Shown piece by piece: positions 9,109 to 18,260 of a DNA stretch of 64,000 bases (the stretch's first letter is position 1; each line of letters starts with the position of its first letter). The stretch is from contig CM064505.1 of assembly GCA_032716605.1 (NCBI GenBank), positions 50,416,211 through 50,480,210 of the forward strand. Reading direction: 5' to 3'. The position numbers and the translations under genes are program-made. The notes under the pieces are model-generated. The model ran no database searches. It was not told the DNA's origin and saw only the letters and a list, made by a program, of their open reading frames with translations. The DNA is from Paralithodes platypus (taxonomy: Eukaryota; Arthropoda; Malacostraca; Decapoda; Lithodidae).

Positions 9109-11386
9109 TGTTACGACCGGCACTACGAAATAAACAAGGGCACTTAATAATGGACTAGATGATAGGCTATATCTGCAACAACGGTACGCTAATTCCAAAC
9201 CCTCGAACTATTACGCCGGTGAACAAAACACTTAAACCCTTCAGAGTTAATCTACTGGATAACGGGGTATCAATTAACTGGATTTTAGTGCACTTCTACA
9301 AAGGCTTTCCGGTGACGGCAAAGCCTACGCACAACAGGAGTACTTTACGTTAATAAAATGCTCTCAAGTAATAACAATGCTTAAATAAACTATAACAAGA
9401 TTTAATAAAGGAGTATATACTTACGTTAACTTTAGTGTGAGTCTGTACTCAACACTAAACTCTTCAATGCTCTATGAAAACACTGGAAGTCTAGTCCTAC
9501 AGCAAACAGATATGGAATCTTCTGAAAACGTCTGATGCTCTAAGATGCTCGTCAAATATAGAACAGAAATAATGCAGGGGCAGGACACCAAAGCGTGTAT
9601 CTTAAATACACCAATAAGTAGGATACATATATATAAAACAAGGGAGTGCAACAACTCTGTGACAGCACTAATAATAGCCACTCAAAACAGTACTTCCTTA
9701 GCCAACATAACAGCCAAACTGGGTTGTGCACTATGCATCAACCTAGGCTAAAATAAGGCATGAATAATTCCTAAAGCATACGCAATTAAAGTTAATAAAC
9801 ACAATGCTGTCTTTCTCACTAATAAAGTCTAGCAGTGGCATAAAAGGTACAAGGAACCTAGGCAGAGCGCAAGCATGCTCGTAGCCTACTGTCTCCCCTT
9901 GAACAGATTTCCCTTATGTTACGTTAAGTGACTAGGAGGCTCTCTTGGTAAGTCCAGATCTCAAGTATCTGGTCTTACCCTGGCGCTCCACAAAGGTCAA
10001 CAAAATGAGGTAGCAAGCATACAAGTAAGAGTAGGCAAAAGCCCTTCGCTTGTATACTGCTACACTCGCAAAGGAAAAATATGCACAAGGGTTACAGGCT
10101 ACCTAGCTCCGTCGAAGTCGTACAGGCTCTGACTTGCCACATACATAACTCAGACAACGACCAAGGATACCCTCCACTGTCTAGCATTAAATAGTAGGAA
10201 AGAACAACTCAATAATTAGAAGCACCCCAATACTATGATACCATGTGACTATGACTCTAATAATCCCTAAAGCTAGTGCAAAACATATATGTGAGAACTG
10301 GTGCTGGTAATACGACTGGCCGACTATGGAAGTCGTATGCAGAACCAGAAGGGATAAGTAATTGAATAAAGACAAGAAGTATGAAAAAGAAGAAGTTCAG
10401 AGAGAGAAACAGTAGTACAGAGGGTTAGATTGGGGACAGATTGCAAGAGACGTCTAGGACCAAGCACAACATACCAAGCTCTGAAGAGACACGCGAGAAG
10501 GATGCCCGCACCACCGAGCTAAGACAGCGGCCTCCAATCACAGACGACTACGTCATGAAGAACAGGCGTCATATGACACGCCAAGCCAGCCGACCAATCA
10601 CGAGCGTGGGAATCTCCGCCCGAGCAAGGGAGGCACACGTACATACACACGCACACAGCCCGTAGCCTAGTAGGTAGAGCTCTCGTCTCACACACGAGAG
10701 GTCGGGGGTTCAATCCCCGGCTGGGCGGAGACAAATTGGGCTTGTCTCCTTTCATGTGTTAGCCTCAGTTCACCTAGCTGTAAATAGGTACCTGGAATAA
10801 GTGGACGACGTTGTGACGTCCCATCTGGGGTTGGCAAAAATGGTACAAGGCGAGATGGGTATCATATGGTTCACCTAAGCTGATGGCTACCTAAGCCTTC
10901 GGGCGAGACGGTACCATCTATAGTGAGAATGGTACCATACAGATCCACCCTAAGCCTTTGTTTCCGATGTCGCCAATTGGCTAAATACAGACTACACACA
11001 TATCCACAGCCATTCCAACAGTACATAAAACACTTAACATGCATTTCACGCAATACATTCCCAGTTAAGGAGGCGCGATAATAATGAGCTTAGCTCGCAT
11101 TGCGTGGATTCCCCTTGACGAACAAGTAACTGAGTAACTACCACCTCGCTGCTCCTTCTCGCTCTCTCTCTCCTTGCAATTCACACTACATATCTTATAC
11201 TCTATCAATGATATAAAATACTTCCAAGTGTCACAGACAAGAATAAAAACCACCACTGATCTGTCTGTGACAACATGAATACTAAGAAAGAAAGACCATC
11301 GTTCTACGATTATTATAGCCCATTTCACTGCCCTGGCGAGCGCTAGCGAGTTACGAGTACATTCTGGCAAGCTGGACAGCGTAACA
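9109..11386 (-). repeat. Gypsy-1 LTR (5' LTR in element orientation), 2278 bp
   Basis: It is the same sequence as 2989-4791, with TGTTACGACCGG at one end and AGCGTAACA at the other. The 475-bp excess over the other LTR is accounted for by one tRNA-derived SINE at about 10656-11134. In element orientation this LTR carries the promoter. Confidence 0.9.
10656..11134 (+). mobile_element. tRNA-derived SINE inserted in Gypsy-1 LTR
   Basis: The insert is absent from the partner LTR, which runs straight through this point. Its head has a box A-like TAGCCTAGTAGGTAGAGC and a box B GGTTCAATCC, spaced as in a tRNA, and its 5' part can be written as a tRNA-like cloverleaf. The roughly 400-bp body has no ORF of note. 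The exact edges and target duplication are ambiguous by a few bases. Confidence 0.75.
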
Positions 11387-11422
11387 ATATACATCATCCT
11401 AACCATTCTCTCCCAAGCTCAG

Positions 11423-11765
11423 GTTCCGGTGCCTCCTATCCAATATAGCCCTATACCCTTCCTGTGTCGAGTCAGTGGTTCTGGCCTGCTGTTGCATGCA
11501 CAACCTGATGCGGCTGCGGTACCCTGGTCAGGACGTCAACATATTGGACGATGAGGACCCTGTGACGCATGCTGTCATTCCTGGGGCGTGGAGGGATGAT
11601 TTGGAGAGGATGAGTCCCCTGCAGAGACTCTCCGGGAATGTTGTGACAGCCCAGGCCAAGCTTCAACGCCAGCACCTCACAGACTACTATTCCTCAGCCA
11701 GGGGAAGTGTCCCCTGGCAGGACGGCATCGATATAAGGTTAATACTATGTTTGGTTTTATATTAG
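11423..11765 (+). CDS. PIF/Harbinger transposase, exon 2 (C-terminus)
   Basis: After an acceptor (CCCAAGCTCAG at 11422), the frame FRCLLSNIALYPSCVESVVLACCCMHNLMR matches the region after the catalytic Glu of HARBI1-family proteins, with the conserved ACC.HN block. The split codon AG|G restores Arg across the intron, so exon 1 (its second frame) and exon 2 join in phase. The remainder (DILDDEDPVTH...DYYSSARGSVPWQDG) is a typical variable tail. The intron (2792-11422) contains all of Gypsy-1 and would be about 230 bp without it. Confidence 0.8.
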
Positions 11766-12452
11766 TCTCCTGTTTGGGTAAGATCTAGTTTACTTTTTAT
11801 ATATATATATCTGTAATTTTATTTATTTTAGTCTCCTATATAGGTAATATAATTAATTATTATTCAGTCTCATCATTATATTGTCTCTCTCTCTCTCTAT
11901 ATATATTTTTTTTTTCTTTTTGTGTAACATCTGCTATTGGTTTCTTATTTGTCTTTTGTTTTAATAATATATTTCAGTATGATTATTATATGTTCTTTAT
12001 AATTATATTAATACATTTATAATTATTTATATACTTCTGTGTCACCTTTTCTGTGTGTTTTCAGAGTCATTGATATATACGACATAACTTTCAATTTACA
12101 TTTGTCTATGAATTACTGTGACCTTATTTCTCTTTGTCTCATATTAGGGTATTTGTTTTCTATTTTTCTGTCTCATTATTATATTATTTATATATTTAAC
12201 ATTATATGTTCATTATATTATTTATATATTATACATTTATATATTATATATGTATTTCGGTAAAACTTTTTTCTGTTAAACTTATAGATAAAATAACTAA
12301 ATAATAGGTGAATCCAAAAACAACATCTCAAAACACCTTAATTTTATTTATTTATCAAAAATATAAAGTTTCCTTAATACTAATAAACACCTGTATAATA
12401 ATGTAATGCCTCGTCCTCCCCATCAATGGGGTTCATGACTACATTGGACAGT
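11766..12452. other. AT-rich spacer between convergent Harbinger genes
   Basis: The stretch is very AT-rich, with runs of TATATA and CT dinucleotides (for example 11887-11910). It lies between the 3' ends of the transposase (+) and the MADF protein (-). AATAAA-like signals are possible on both strands, but nothing is distinctive enough to call. The open frame at 12039-12263 is low-complexity and not credible. Confidence 0.5.
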
Positions 12453-12998
12453 TTAACACCCCAACTCACACACCCCGTCATCCGCAGGCCTGGGGGTGGT
12501 GGCTGCCGGGTTCATTCTGGTGTATTGCAGAAATCCACCAGGTGTTGGCGGTCTGCTGGGGGTTGAAGGAACCGGGAGGTTGTTGCCATGTGTGGGGGTC
12601 ATAGAGCCCGCCCACCAGTCAGGTACAGGTGACCTCAGGGAGGCCATCATATCTGAGAACGTGGGGGTGGTGAAACCTGGGGGCCCACGTGGTACCACAG
12701 ACGAAGGTCCTGCCTGCTGGGGTGGGGTTGGTAGCTTGGGTTGTTGTGGTGCTGTGGTGGCCTGGGGCGAGAGAGATGGTTGAGAGGGTGACGTCTGTGG
12801 GCTGCCATCCACATCTTCCCTGGCCTGCAGCACGAGCATCATGATTTTGCGTGACAATGTGTCACCTACTGGGTTAGGCAACATGTTCAGCTGCTCCTCC
12901 AAGTAGGAGACGAAGTTGGAGTACCTCGTCTGCTTGCCTGCAAGGGTCGAGATCAGCCCGGCCATGTCTCTCCTCAGCTCGTCCCGTTTCTCATCCAC
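12453..12998 (-). CDS. Harbinger MADF/Myb-like protein, exon 4
   Basis: This is the C-terminal exon. It begins after a TTTTTCTAG acceptor with VDEKRDELRRDMAGLISTLAGKQTRYSNFVSYLEEQLNMLP, a helical, probably oligomerising segment common in the partner proteins of Harbinger. A Pro/Ser/Gln-rich tail follows and ends in CELGC. Harbinger partner proteins bind DNA and carry the transposase to the nucleus and to transposon ends. The frame starts with GTG, which is explained by the splice acceptor rather than initiation. Confidence 0.7.
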   Translation of the reverse strand: MDEKRDELRRDMAGLISTLAGKQTRYSNFVSYLEEQLNMLPNPVGDTLSRKIMMLVLQAREDVDGSPQTSPSQPSLSPQATTAPQQPKLPTPPQQAGPSSVVPRGPPGFTTPTFSDMMASLRSPVPDWWAGSMTPTHGNNLPVPSTPSRPPTPGGFLQYTRMNPAATTPRPADDGVCELGC

Positions 12999-13380
12999 CT
13001 AGAAAAACAAAAATGCGTTGTTTAGATACATGTTGTTATTATATATTAATATATGCACGGCATGGTAACTTGTAATCATTAACAGTTTATCATTATCTTC
13101 CTCCACAGTTGACGCATGTTCTACAGCCATTATTATATAAATAATCTCGTTATCGATGATATTACAATGCTTTCATAATTACCTCCACAGGTGGGCTCGT
13201 CTGGCCAATATACAGCATCCACAAAAATATATTTAATATGAATACTACAGTTATGAATTATGTTAACAATGCTTTCATTACCTACCACACGGTGAGCTCG
13301 TCTGGCCAATACATCCACAAAAATATATTTAATATGAATACTACAGTTATGAATTATGTTAACAATGCTTTCATATTTAC

Positions 13381-13538
13381 CTCCACAGGTGAGCTCGCAT
13401 CAGGACTTTTGCGGTGCTTCTTGGTGCTGGAGCCAGCAGTCAGCCCTGTCCCGGATGGTGGGGGCATGGCGGAGTCCTCTCCAACACTAGCTCTGGCGCG
13501 GAAGTAGGGGGCTGGTCGGCCTGCTGGGGCTCTGGGAA
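13381..13538 (-). CDS. Harbinger MADF/Myb-like protein, exon 3
   Basis: This short exon lies between a CTTTCTTTCAG acceptor and a GAG|GTAAAT donor. It encodes a low-complexity linker (PRAPAGRPAPYFRARASVGEDSAMPPP, then STKKHRKSPDASSPVE). It joins exon 4 in phase. The open frame needs one leftover base from exon 2, but exon 2 ends on a complete codon, so either a 1-nt indel or a different splice site is involved. Near-identical short AT-rich blocks (13200-13260 and 13318-13372) repeat in the following intron. Confidence 0.55.
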
Positions 13539-13968
13539 CTGAAAGAAAGGCATAAATATAGTATTTCAAAGCAATAATTAAGCTATGATTGATAGCATAT
13601 GTAGCAATAAATATTAATACGTAAAGACATTTGATGTTTATATAAATCCTTCTTTATATATGTATACCTGGAATAAAGCACTAAATATATATTGAAACTT
13701 TAGATATGTTACAACCCACAATATTATATAAATGGGAGCATATTATTACAATGTTCTTTTCTTAACAGGAGAACTTATATATTTTCTGGCTGGTTATGAC
13801 TTGGTCTTATAGTTTCCAATTTATTTATTATTGTCACAAATGTAAGTAGTACACTATCCATTCTAGAACAGTTTACGGAATGCCCATGAATGAATATGGT
13901 GACTAAAAAGTCATATATTAACCCTCATATAAAATTCTAGACCTAGGTATGTATATTAGTGTTCTCAC

Positions 13969-14159
13969 CTTAGCTGTGACCCGGGTTTTGACACGGGAAA
14001 TGTGCCCTTTCAGGAAGGAGAACTTTTCTAGTATCCACTCATCACGGCCAGACCTTGGCCACCCCTCGCTGGTGCCAGGGGTGCCCGCACCACTCTTCTC
14101 GTCGGCGAGCTTAGAATACCGGGTCCGCATACCCGTCACCCAATTTTTCAGCTGAGTTC
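13969..14159 (-). CDS. Harbinger MADF/Myb-like protein, exon 2
   Basis: This completes the DNA-binding domain: TQLKNWVTGMRTRYSKL, then RDEWILEKFSFLKGHISR, the third-helix region of MADF/SANT-type domains. It lies between a TTTCGCAG acceptor (14160-14161) and an AAG|GTGAGA donor. It joins exon 1 in phase: the leftover G from exon 1 plus GA gives Gly. The intron to exon 1 contains all of Gypsy-2. Confidence 0.75.
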
Positions 14160-14437
14160 CTGCGAAACCAGAAACATTAATTGGGCATTGGACATATTGT
14201 ATAAATGCTTCACATATCGGCGTGAGCAGGAAAAAATAGGTACATAATCAAATATAGATTCAAGGATGTAAACAGACATTAAATGGAATGTGGGTGATAT
14301 TGGCAGCACAGCATTTCATATATGCAACTCTTAACATATTTTAAATAGTGCAGGATGAATTTAACGTAAGAAACACATGAACTCGAACCAAGAACACAAC
14401 CAAAAGGTATCAAAACATAAATTATCACTACAATAAC
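14160..14437. other. Intron 1 of the MADF gene, left remainder
   Basis: This is intronic Harbinger sequence up to the Gypsy-2 insertion point. The bases ATAAC at 14433-14437 are one copy of the 5-bp target duplication; the other is 37392-37396. No genes are visible. Confidence 0.6.
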
Positions 14438-14879
14438 TAAAATGCCCCAGAACGAGAAGCCCACCACAGAAGCCACGAGCGAACACCACACAGAAACACC
14501 CGAAAGAAAGGTCCACAGAACGAAAGGACCAGCTGACTGAGCCAACCAGTTCAGACAGGCCCAAGCCCGCAGGGCTAAGCAGCTTCAAACCACACCTGCC
14601 TACCCCTTCTAAACACTGACTTTTTCCACACCTCACATACACTACCCCTCGTGTCCTACACCTCTATCTACATGATGACGAACATAAATACACCTTAAAG
14701 TTAATACACCCATGCCCTGTCCCTAAATTAAGATGTCAATATCAACTGAAATGCTGGGTGTGAAGGGAATTTAATGGTCTCCTGAAATTTCCCCAGGCTA
14801 CCTTTAGGATCAACTTTTCCTGGTACCTGGTGCGGGGTACGAACCTCTGAAGGGAATTTAACCCCCCTAAAAACCCACG

Positions 14880-14976
14880 GGTTTTGAGATGCCTTGGGTG
14901 GGGTTCGAACCCTGGTTAGTGACCCAACCATCACCACCAGGCCCGCGCGCTAACCCACTGTACTACCACGGACATA
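14880..14976 (-). other. tRNA-like module (A and B boxes) in TRIM LTR, copy 1
   Basis: The - strand reads GTCCGTGGTAGTACAGTGGG, GTTAGCGCGCGGGCC, then after about 30 bases GGGTTCGAACCCC. This is a box A-like stretch and a perfect box B at tRNA spacing. It looks like a tRNA or tRNA-derived SINE head captured in the LTR. There is no CCA context or credible mature tRNA, so I do not call a tRNA gene. Confidence 0.7.
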
Positions 14977-15431
14977 CTAAAAGTATAGCAACCTTAGTCC
15001 GATTTTTAAGAACCAGGTGATAGTCTCGTGGTGTTATCACATGATGAGTTTATTGGACTTACCATCTCCGACTATTTTACGCTATACCTGACGTCAACTC
15101 GGGTTAGTATTATTGTGGGTGCGGGACATTTTCGAGGGCATTACATTACATCTTTCTTTAACTGGGCTAGTCCCTAGCCTATTTTAAGGTCGTAAGGTAT
15201 CGTAGCTGTTTTACCTCAGCAATCTCAATATTGTTGGTATAGGGTTCGCGTGACGGGTGCTCCACGTAGCTACCTGGTCACGTTCCCTAGCTGCCACCAA
15301 TGAAATGCTGGGTGTGAAGGGAATTTAATGGTCTCCTGAAATTTCCCCAGGCTACCTTTAGGATCAACTTTTCCTGGTACCTGGCGCGGGGTACGAACCT
15401 CTGAAGGGAATTTAACCCCCCTAAAAACCCA

Positions 15432-15530
15432 CAGGTTTTGAGATGCCTTGGGTGGGGTTCGAACCCTGGTTAGTGACCCAACCATCACCACCAGGTCCGC
15501 GCGCTAACCCACTGTACTACCACGGACGTA
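15432..15530 (-). other. tRNA-like module in TRIM LTR, copy 2
   Basis: This is the same module in the second TRIM LTR. It differs by single substitutions (for example CAGGTCC instead of CAGGCCC on +). Box A and box B are both intact, so both LTR copies keep a potential RNA polymerase III internal promoter. Confidence 0.7.
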
Positions 15531-15704
15531 CTAAAAGTATAGCAACCTTAGTCCGATTTTTAAGAACCAGGTGATAGTCTCGTGGTGTTATCACGTGATG
15601 AGTTTATTGGACTTACCATCTCCGACTATTTTACGTTATACCTGACGTCAACTCGGGTTAGTATTATTGTGGGTGCGGGACATTTTCGAGGGCATTACAT
15701 CAAC

Positions 15705-15892
15705 ATACCCTAAAATACCTTGTCTTGTCAGACTAAGTTTCTGAAGACCAATCGCCCCATAAATCTATGTATGTTCTTCCATCCGAGAAGTAATATGTTC
15801 ACCCCTTAAAATACCTTGTCTTGCCAGACTAAGTTTCTGAAGACCAACCTCCCCCATAAATCTATGTATGTTCTCCCATCCGAGAAATAATA
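15705..15892. repeat. ~95-bp tandem repeat in Gypsy-2 LTR (units 1-2)
   Basis: The unit ACCCCTTAAAATACCTTGTC...CCATCCGAGAAGTAATATGTTC occurs twice here and a third time at 18261-18358, the LINE having inserted between units 2 and 3. The right LTR has only two units (34499-34688). The difference points to unequal exchange or slippage after, or during, formation of the LTR pair. Confidence 0.8.
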
Positions 15893-15908
15893 TGTTCTAT
15901 CTATCTAT

Positions 15909-16628
15909 CTATTGCCTGACGCCGTGATCCCCGAAGGGGTGGCCACGAACGAACCGCCCCCATGCACCTCTGTCCCCAGTCAGTCGACGCCCCTCCCCCC
16001 AACCAGCACCGCCTTCGTTCATGTAGTTCCTCACTCCATCCTTCCACCTCATATTCGGTCTACCTCTCCCCCTCTGTCCCTCCACCTCGCTCTCGTACAC
16101 CCTCTTAGTCATTCTCTCGCTTTCCATATGTTCCATATGGCCGAACCATCTCAAGTTGTTCCTTTTCACACTTTCCAGCACATCTACCTCCACACCACAC
16201 CTCCTTCTTACTTCCTCATTAGTCTGTCTATCCCTCCATGTAACTCCGCACGCACTCCTTAAGTAATTCATTTCCACTGCTCTCACTCTTGGTCTGAGTC
16301 TCTCAACCAACGTCCATGCTTCGCTTCCGTAAGTCAGTGTCGGGATTACCACACTGTCATGCAAGGACTTCTTCACTTCCATACTGACCACCCTATTTCT
16401 TGTTACTGCTTTTAGCGTTCCTACAACCCTCTTCCCCTGTTGTACCCTCTCCCGCACCTCTTCATCCATAGTCCCATCTTTACTCAACACACTGCCCAGA
16501 TACTTAAAAGAGTTGACGATCTCCATAGCCTGACCGTTCAGCTTCACCTCACACTCTGTGACTTCACCCCTTTCGAAGACCATAACCTTGCTCTTCCCCG
16601 TATTTACCTTCAAATTCCGTTTTCGCAC
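15909..16628 (-). pseudogene. RTE-like LINE: RT thumb and C-terminal domain
   Basis: A 239-aa frame starts LKVNTGKSKVMVFERG (end of RT palm). It continues through FKYLGSVLSKDG, PTLTYGSEAWTL and RWFGHMEHM to GRPNMRWKDGV, the usual RTE/CR1-type C-terminus. It overlaps the preceding frame by 19 bases and is shifted relative to it, so a frameshift interrupts the palm. Confidence 0.8.
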
Positions 16629-17933
16629 ACTGTTCCAAACTCATTTACCAGACCCTGCAACTCCCATTCATTATCACTCATCAGAACTGTATCATCCGCA
16701 AACAGCAGTATAGGTAGCTTCCACTCAATTCCCTCCCTTTTCAGCGATACACCAACATCCACTGCTCTTGATAGTATTTCTTTCATAACTCCATCCATAT
16801 ATACAGTAAACAACCACGGGGACATCACACACCCCTGTTTCAAACCAACATTCAGGTCAAAGAACTCGCTCTGCTCACTCTCCACACGTACTGCCGCCTT
16901 TGCACCCTCATACATGCTCTTCACTGCTTTCAGCAACTTGCCCTCTACTCCGTATATTCTAAGTACTTTCCACAAACCTTCTCTATCCACTCTGTCATAG
17001 GCCTTCTCCAAGTCCATAAAGGCAACATACACCTTTTGTTTCTTCTCCAGATACTTCTCCACAACACAATTCAGGGTAAAAATCTGATCTACACATCCTC
17101 TTCCCTTCCTAAAACCTCCCTGCTCGTCGCCTATCCATTTCTCCGTTCTCACTCTCACTCTCTCAATCACTACCCTACTGTATACCTTCCCTACTACGCT
17201 TAGAAGACATATTCCTCGGTGGTTACCACACTCCTCTTTCCCCTTTGCCCTTATATAGGGGGACTATTATGCCAGTCTTCCAGTCATCGGGTGCACTCCC
17301 CTTCTCCCATGCTAGTTTGCACATTTTCCATACCCATTCTATCACTATCTCACCACCATACCTCAACATTTCCCCACACACTCCATCTGTTCCTGGTGCT
17401 TTCCCCAACTTCACTCTTTTCATGGCTTCCCACACTTCTGACCTCCTGATCCCCACCTCCTCCTCCACTACTTCTCTTCTTCTCCCTCCCATACCATATC
17501 CAGCTATGTTTGCTGGCTCTTCATTCCTTTCATTTAGCAACTCACTGAAGTACTCCCTCCATCTTTCGACTCTCTCTTGCTTCTCGGCTAGCATTCTCCC
17601 ATTCTTATCTTTCACACCCTTACTGTTTCCCTTGCTACCTTCCCTAACTTTCTTAACTTCTTTCCAGAACAGTTTCTTACTCTCCCTCCATTTTACACTC
17701 AGATTCCTTCCAAATTCCTCATCTACTCTTCTCTTACTTTCCTTCACTACTCTCTTCACCACCCTCTTACTCTCCACGTACCTCGCTCGTTTCTGTCTCT
17801 CGGAATCTTCATTCCCTCTACTACCCAACCACTCTCTATATGCTTTCTTCTTTTCTTCCACAGCTATTCTTACCTCTTCTGTCCACCATGCTGTACCTTT
17901 CACTCCCCTCCCTCTTCTCCTCACTCCACACAC
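16610..17933 (-). pseudogene. RTE-like LINE: linker and reverse transcriptase
   Basis: There are two frames, 17223-17933 and 16610-17170. The first covers the linker and RT fingers: KAPGTDGVCGEMLRYGG, then WKTGIIVPLYKGKG. The second contains FMDLEKAYDRVDR (first catalytic Asp block), GLKQGCVMSPWLFTVYMDG and ILLFADDTVL (the catalytic xADD). A frameshift near 17200 separates them. Catalytic residues are intact, but the enzyme cannot be made as one chain. Confidence 0.8.
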
Positions 17934-17975
17934 CTCCTCACATGCTGCACAGATCTCATCCTTAAAACAGCTTGC

Positions 17976-18260
17976 TCATCTCCTCCGCTTCCTCCAAACT
18001 TCCAGGTCGAACCCACCTAGTCGTCTTTCCACTGCTCTCCTGTACTCCTCCCTGACTTCCTCCTCCTGCAACCTCTCCACCCTCCTCACCATTCCACCCT
18101 CCTCTCGCCTCCCTCCCGCTCTCCTCACCCACTTCTTTTGTATCCTAACCTTAGCTACCACTACATAATGATCAGACAGACCCCCTCCAATACCCCTATA
18201 CACCCTAGCATCCATCACAGATTTCTTCATTCGTTCATCCACACATATATAATCAATCAA
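17976..18260 (-). pseudogene. RTE-like LINE: end of endonuclease domain
   Basis: The frame begins MIDYICVDERMKK and includes GIGGGLSDHYVVVAKVRI, the last catalytic His-containing motif (SDHxxV) of an APE-type endonuclease. A positively charged linker follows. The N-terminal endonuclease residues are missing because the insertion is 5'-truncated. The frame is broken at about 17976 before RT. Confidence 0.7.

Larger units (their letters stand above)
2989..11386 (-). mobile_element. Gypsy-1: Ty3/Gypsy-type LTR retrotransposon, internally deleted
   Basis: Long direct repeats at 2989-4791 and 9109-11386 begin TGTTACGAC and end AGCGTAACA, and bound gag-pol remnants read on the - strand. The element is flanked by the 4-bp duplication ATAT (2985-2988, 11387-11390). 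It sits in the intron of the Harbinger transposase, between donor 2791/2792 and acceptor 11422/11423, so it need not have disrupted that gene's coding sequence. Pol lacks most of RT, RNase H and integrase. The LTRs are near-identical apart from a SINE insertion, suggesting a fairly recent arrival. Confidence 0.9.
14747..15699 (-). mobile_element. TRIM (miniature LTR retrotransposon), 953 bp, tRNA-like sequence in its LTRs
   Basis: Two 399-bp direct repeats (14747-15145, 15301-15699) flank a 155-bp internal segment. The repeats begin TGAAATGC and end GCATTACA. The whole is flanked by TCAAC (14742-14746, 15700-15704), a 5-bp target duplication confirmed by the empty site in the other Gypsy-2 LTR. 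On the - strand the LTR reads TGTAATGCCC...GCATTTCA, followed directly by TTGGTGGCAGCTAGGGAAC, a good primer-binding-site candidate, and an A/G-rich tract precedes the second LTR. There is no coding capacity, as expected for a TRIM mobilised by another element's proteins. Confidence 0.8.
15898..18260 (-). mobile_element. RTE-like LINE, 5'-truncated
   Basis: The insertion is flanked by TGTTC (15893-15897, 18261-18265) within the LTR tandem repeat. Read on -, it starts inside the endonuclease, continues through RT and ends in a (TAGA)n microsatellite tail (15898-15913) rather than poly(A). RTE-clade LINEs characteristically end in short tandem repeats. The RT block GNHRG.CLLSVVGK is also RTE-like. 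Clade naming is inference. Confidence 0.8.

Noticed and set aside
10664..10735. Functional tRNA gene inside the Gypsy-1 LTR
   Set aside because: Box A and B are present, but the sequence is the head of an inserted SINE absent from the partner LTR, and the stems do not give a convincing mature tRNA.
12039..12263. 74-codon hydrophobic ORF as a membrane protein
   Set aside because: It lies in an AT-rich low-complexity spacer and is composed of Ile/Leu/Tyr codons expected by chance from TATA-rich DNA.
17219..18168. 307-codon + strand frame rich in Ser/Pro/Leu
   Set aside because: It is antisense to the RTE-like LINE coding frames, which have clear RT motifs.
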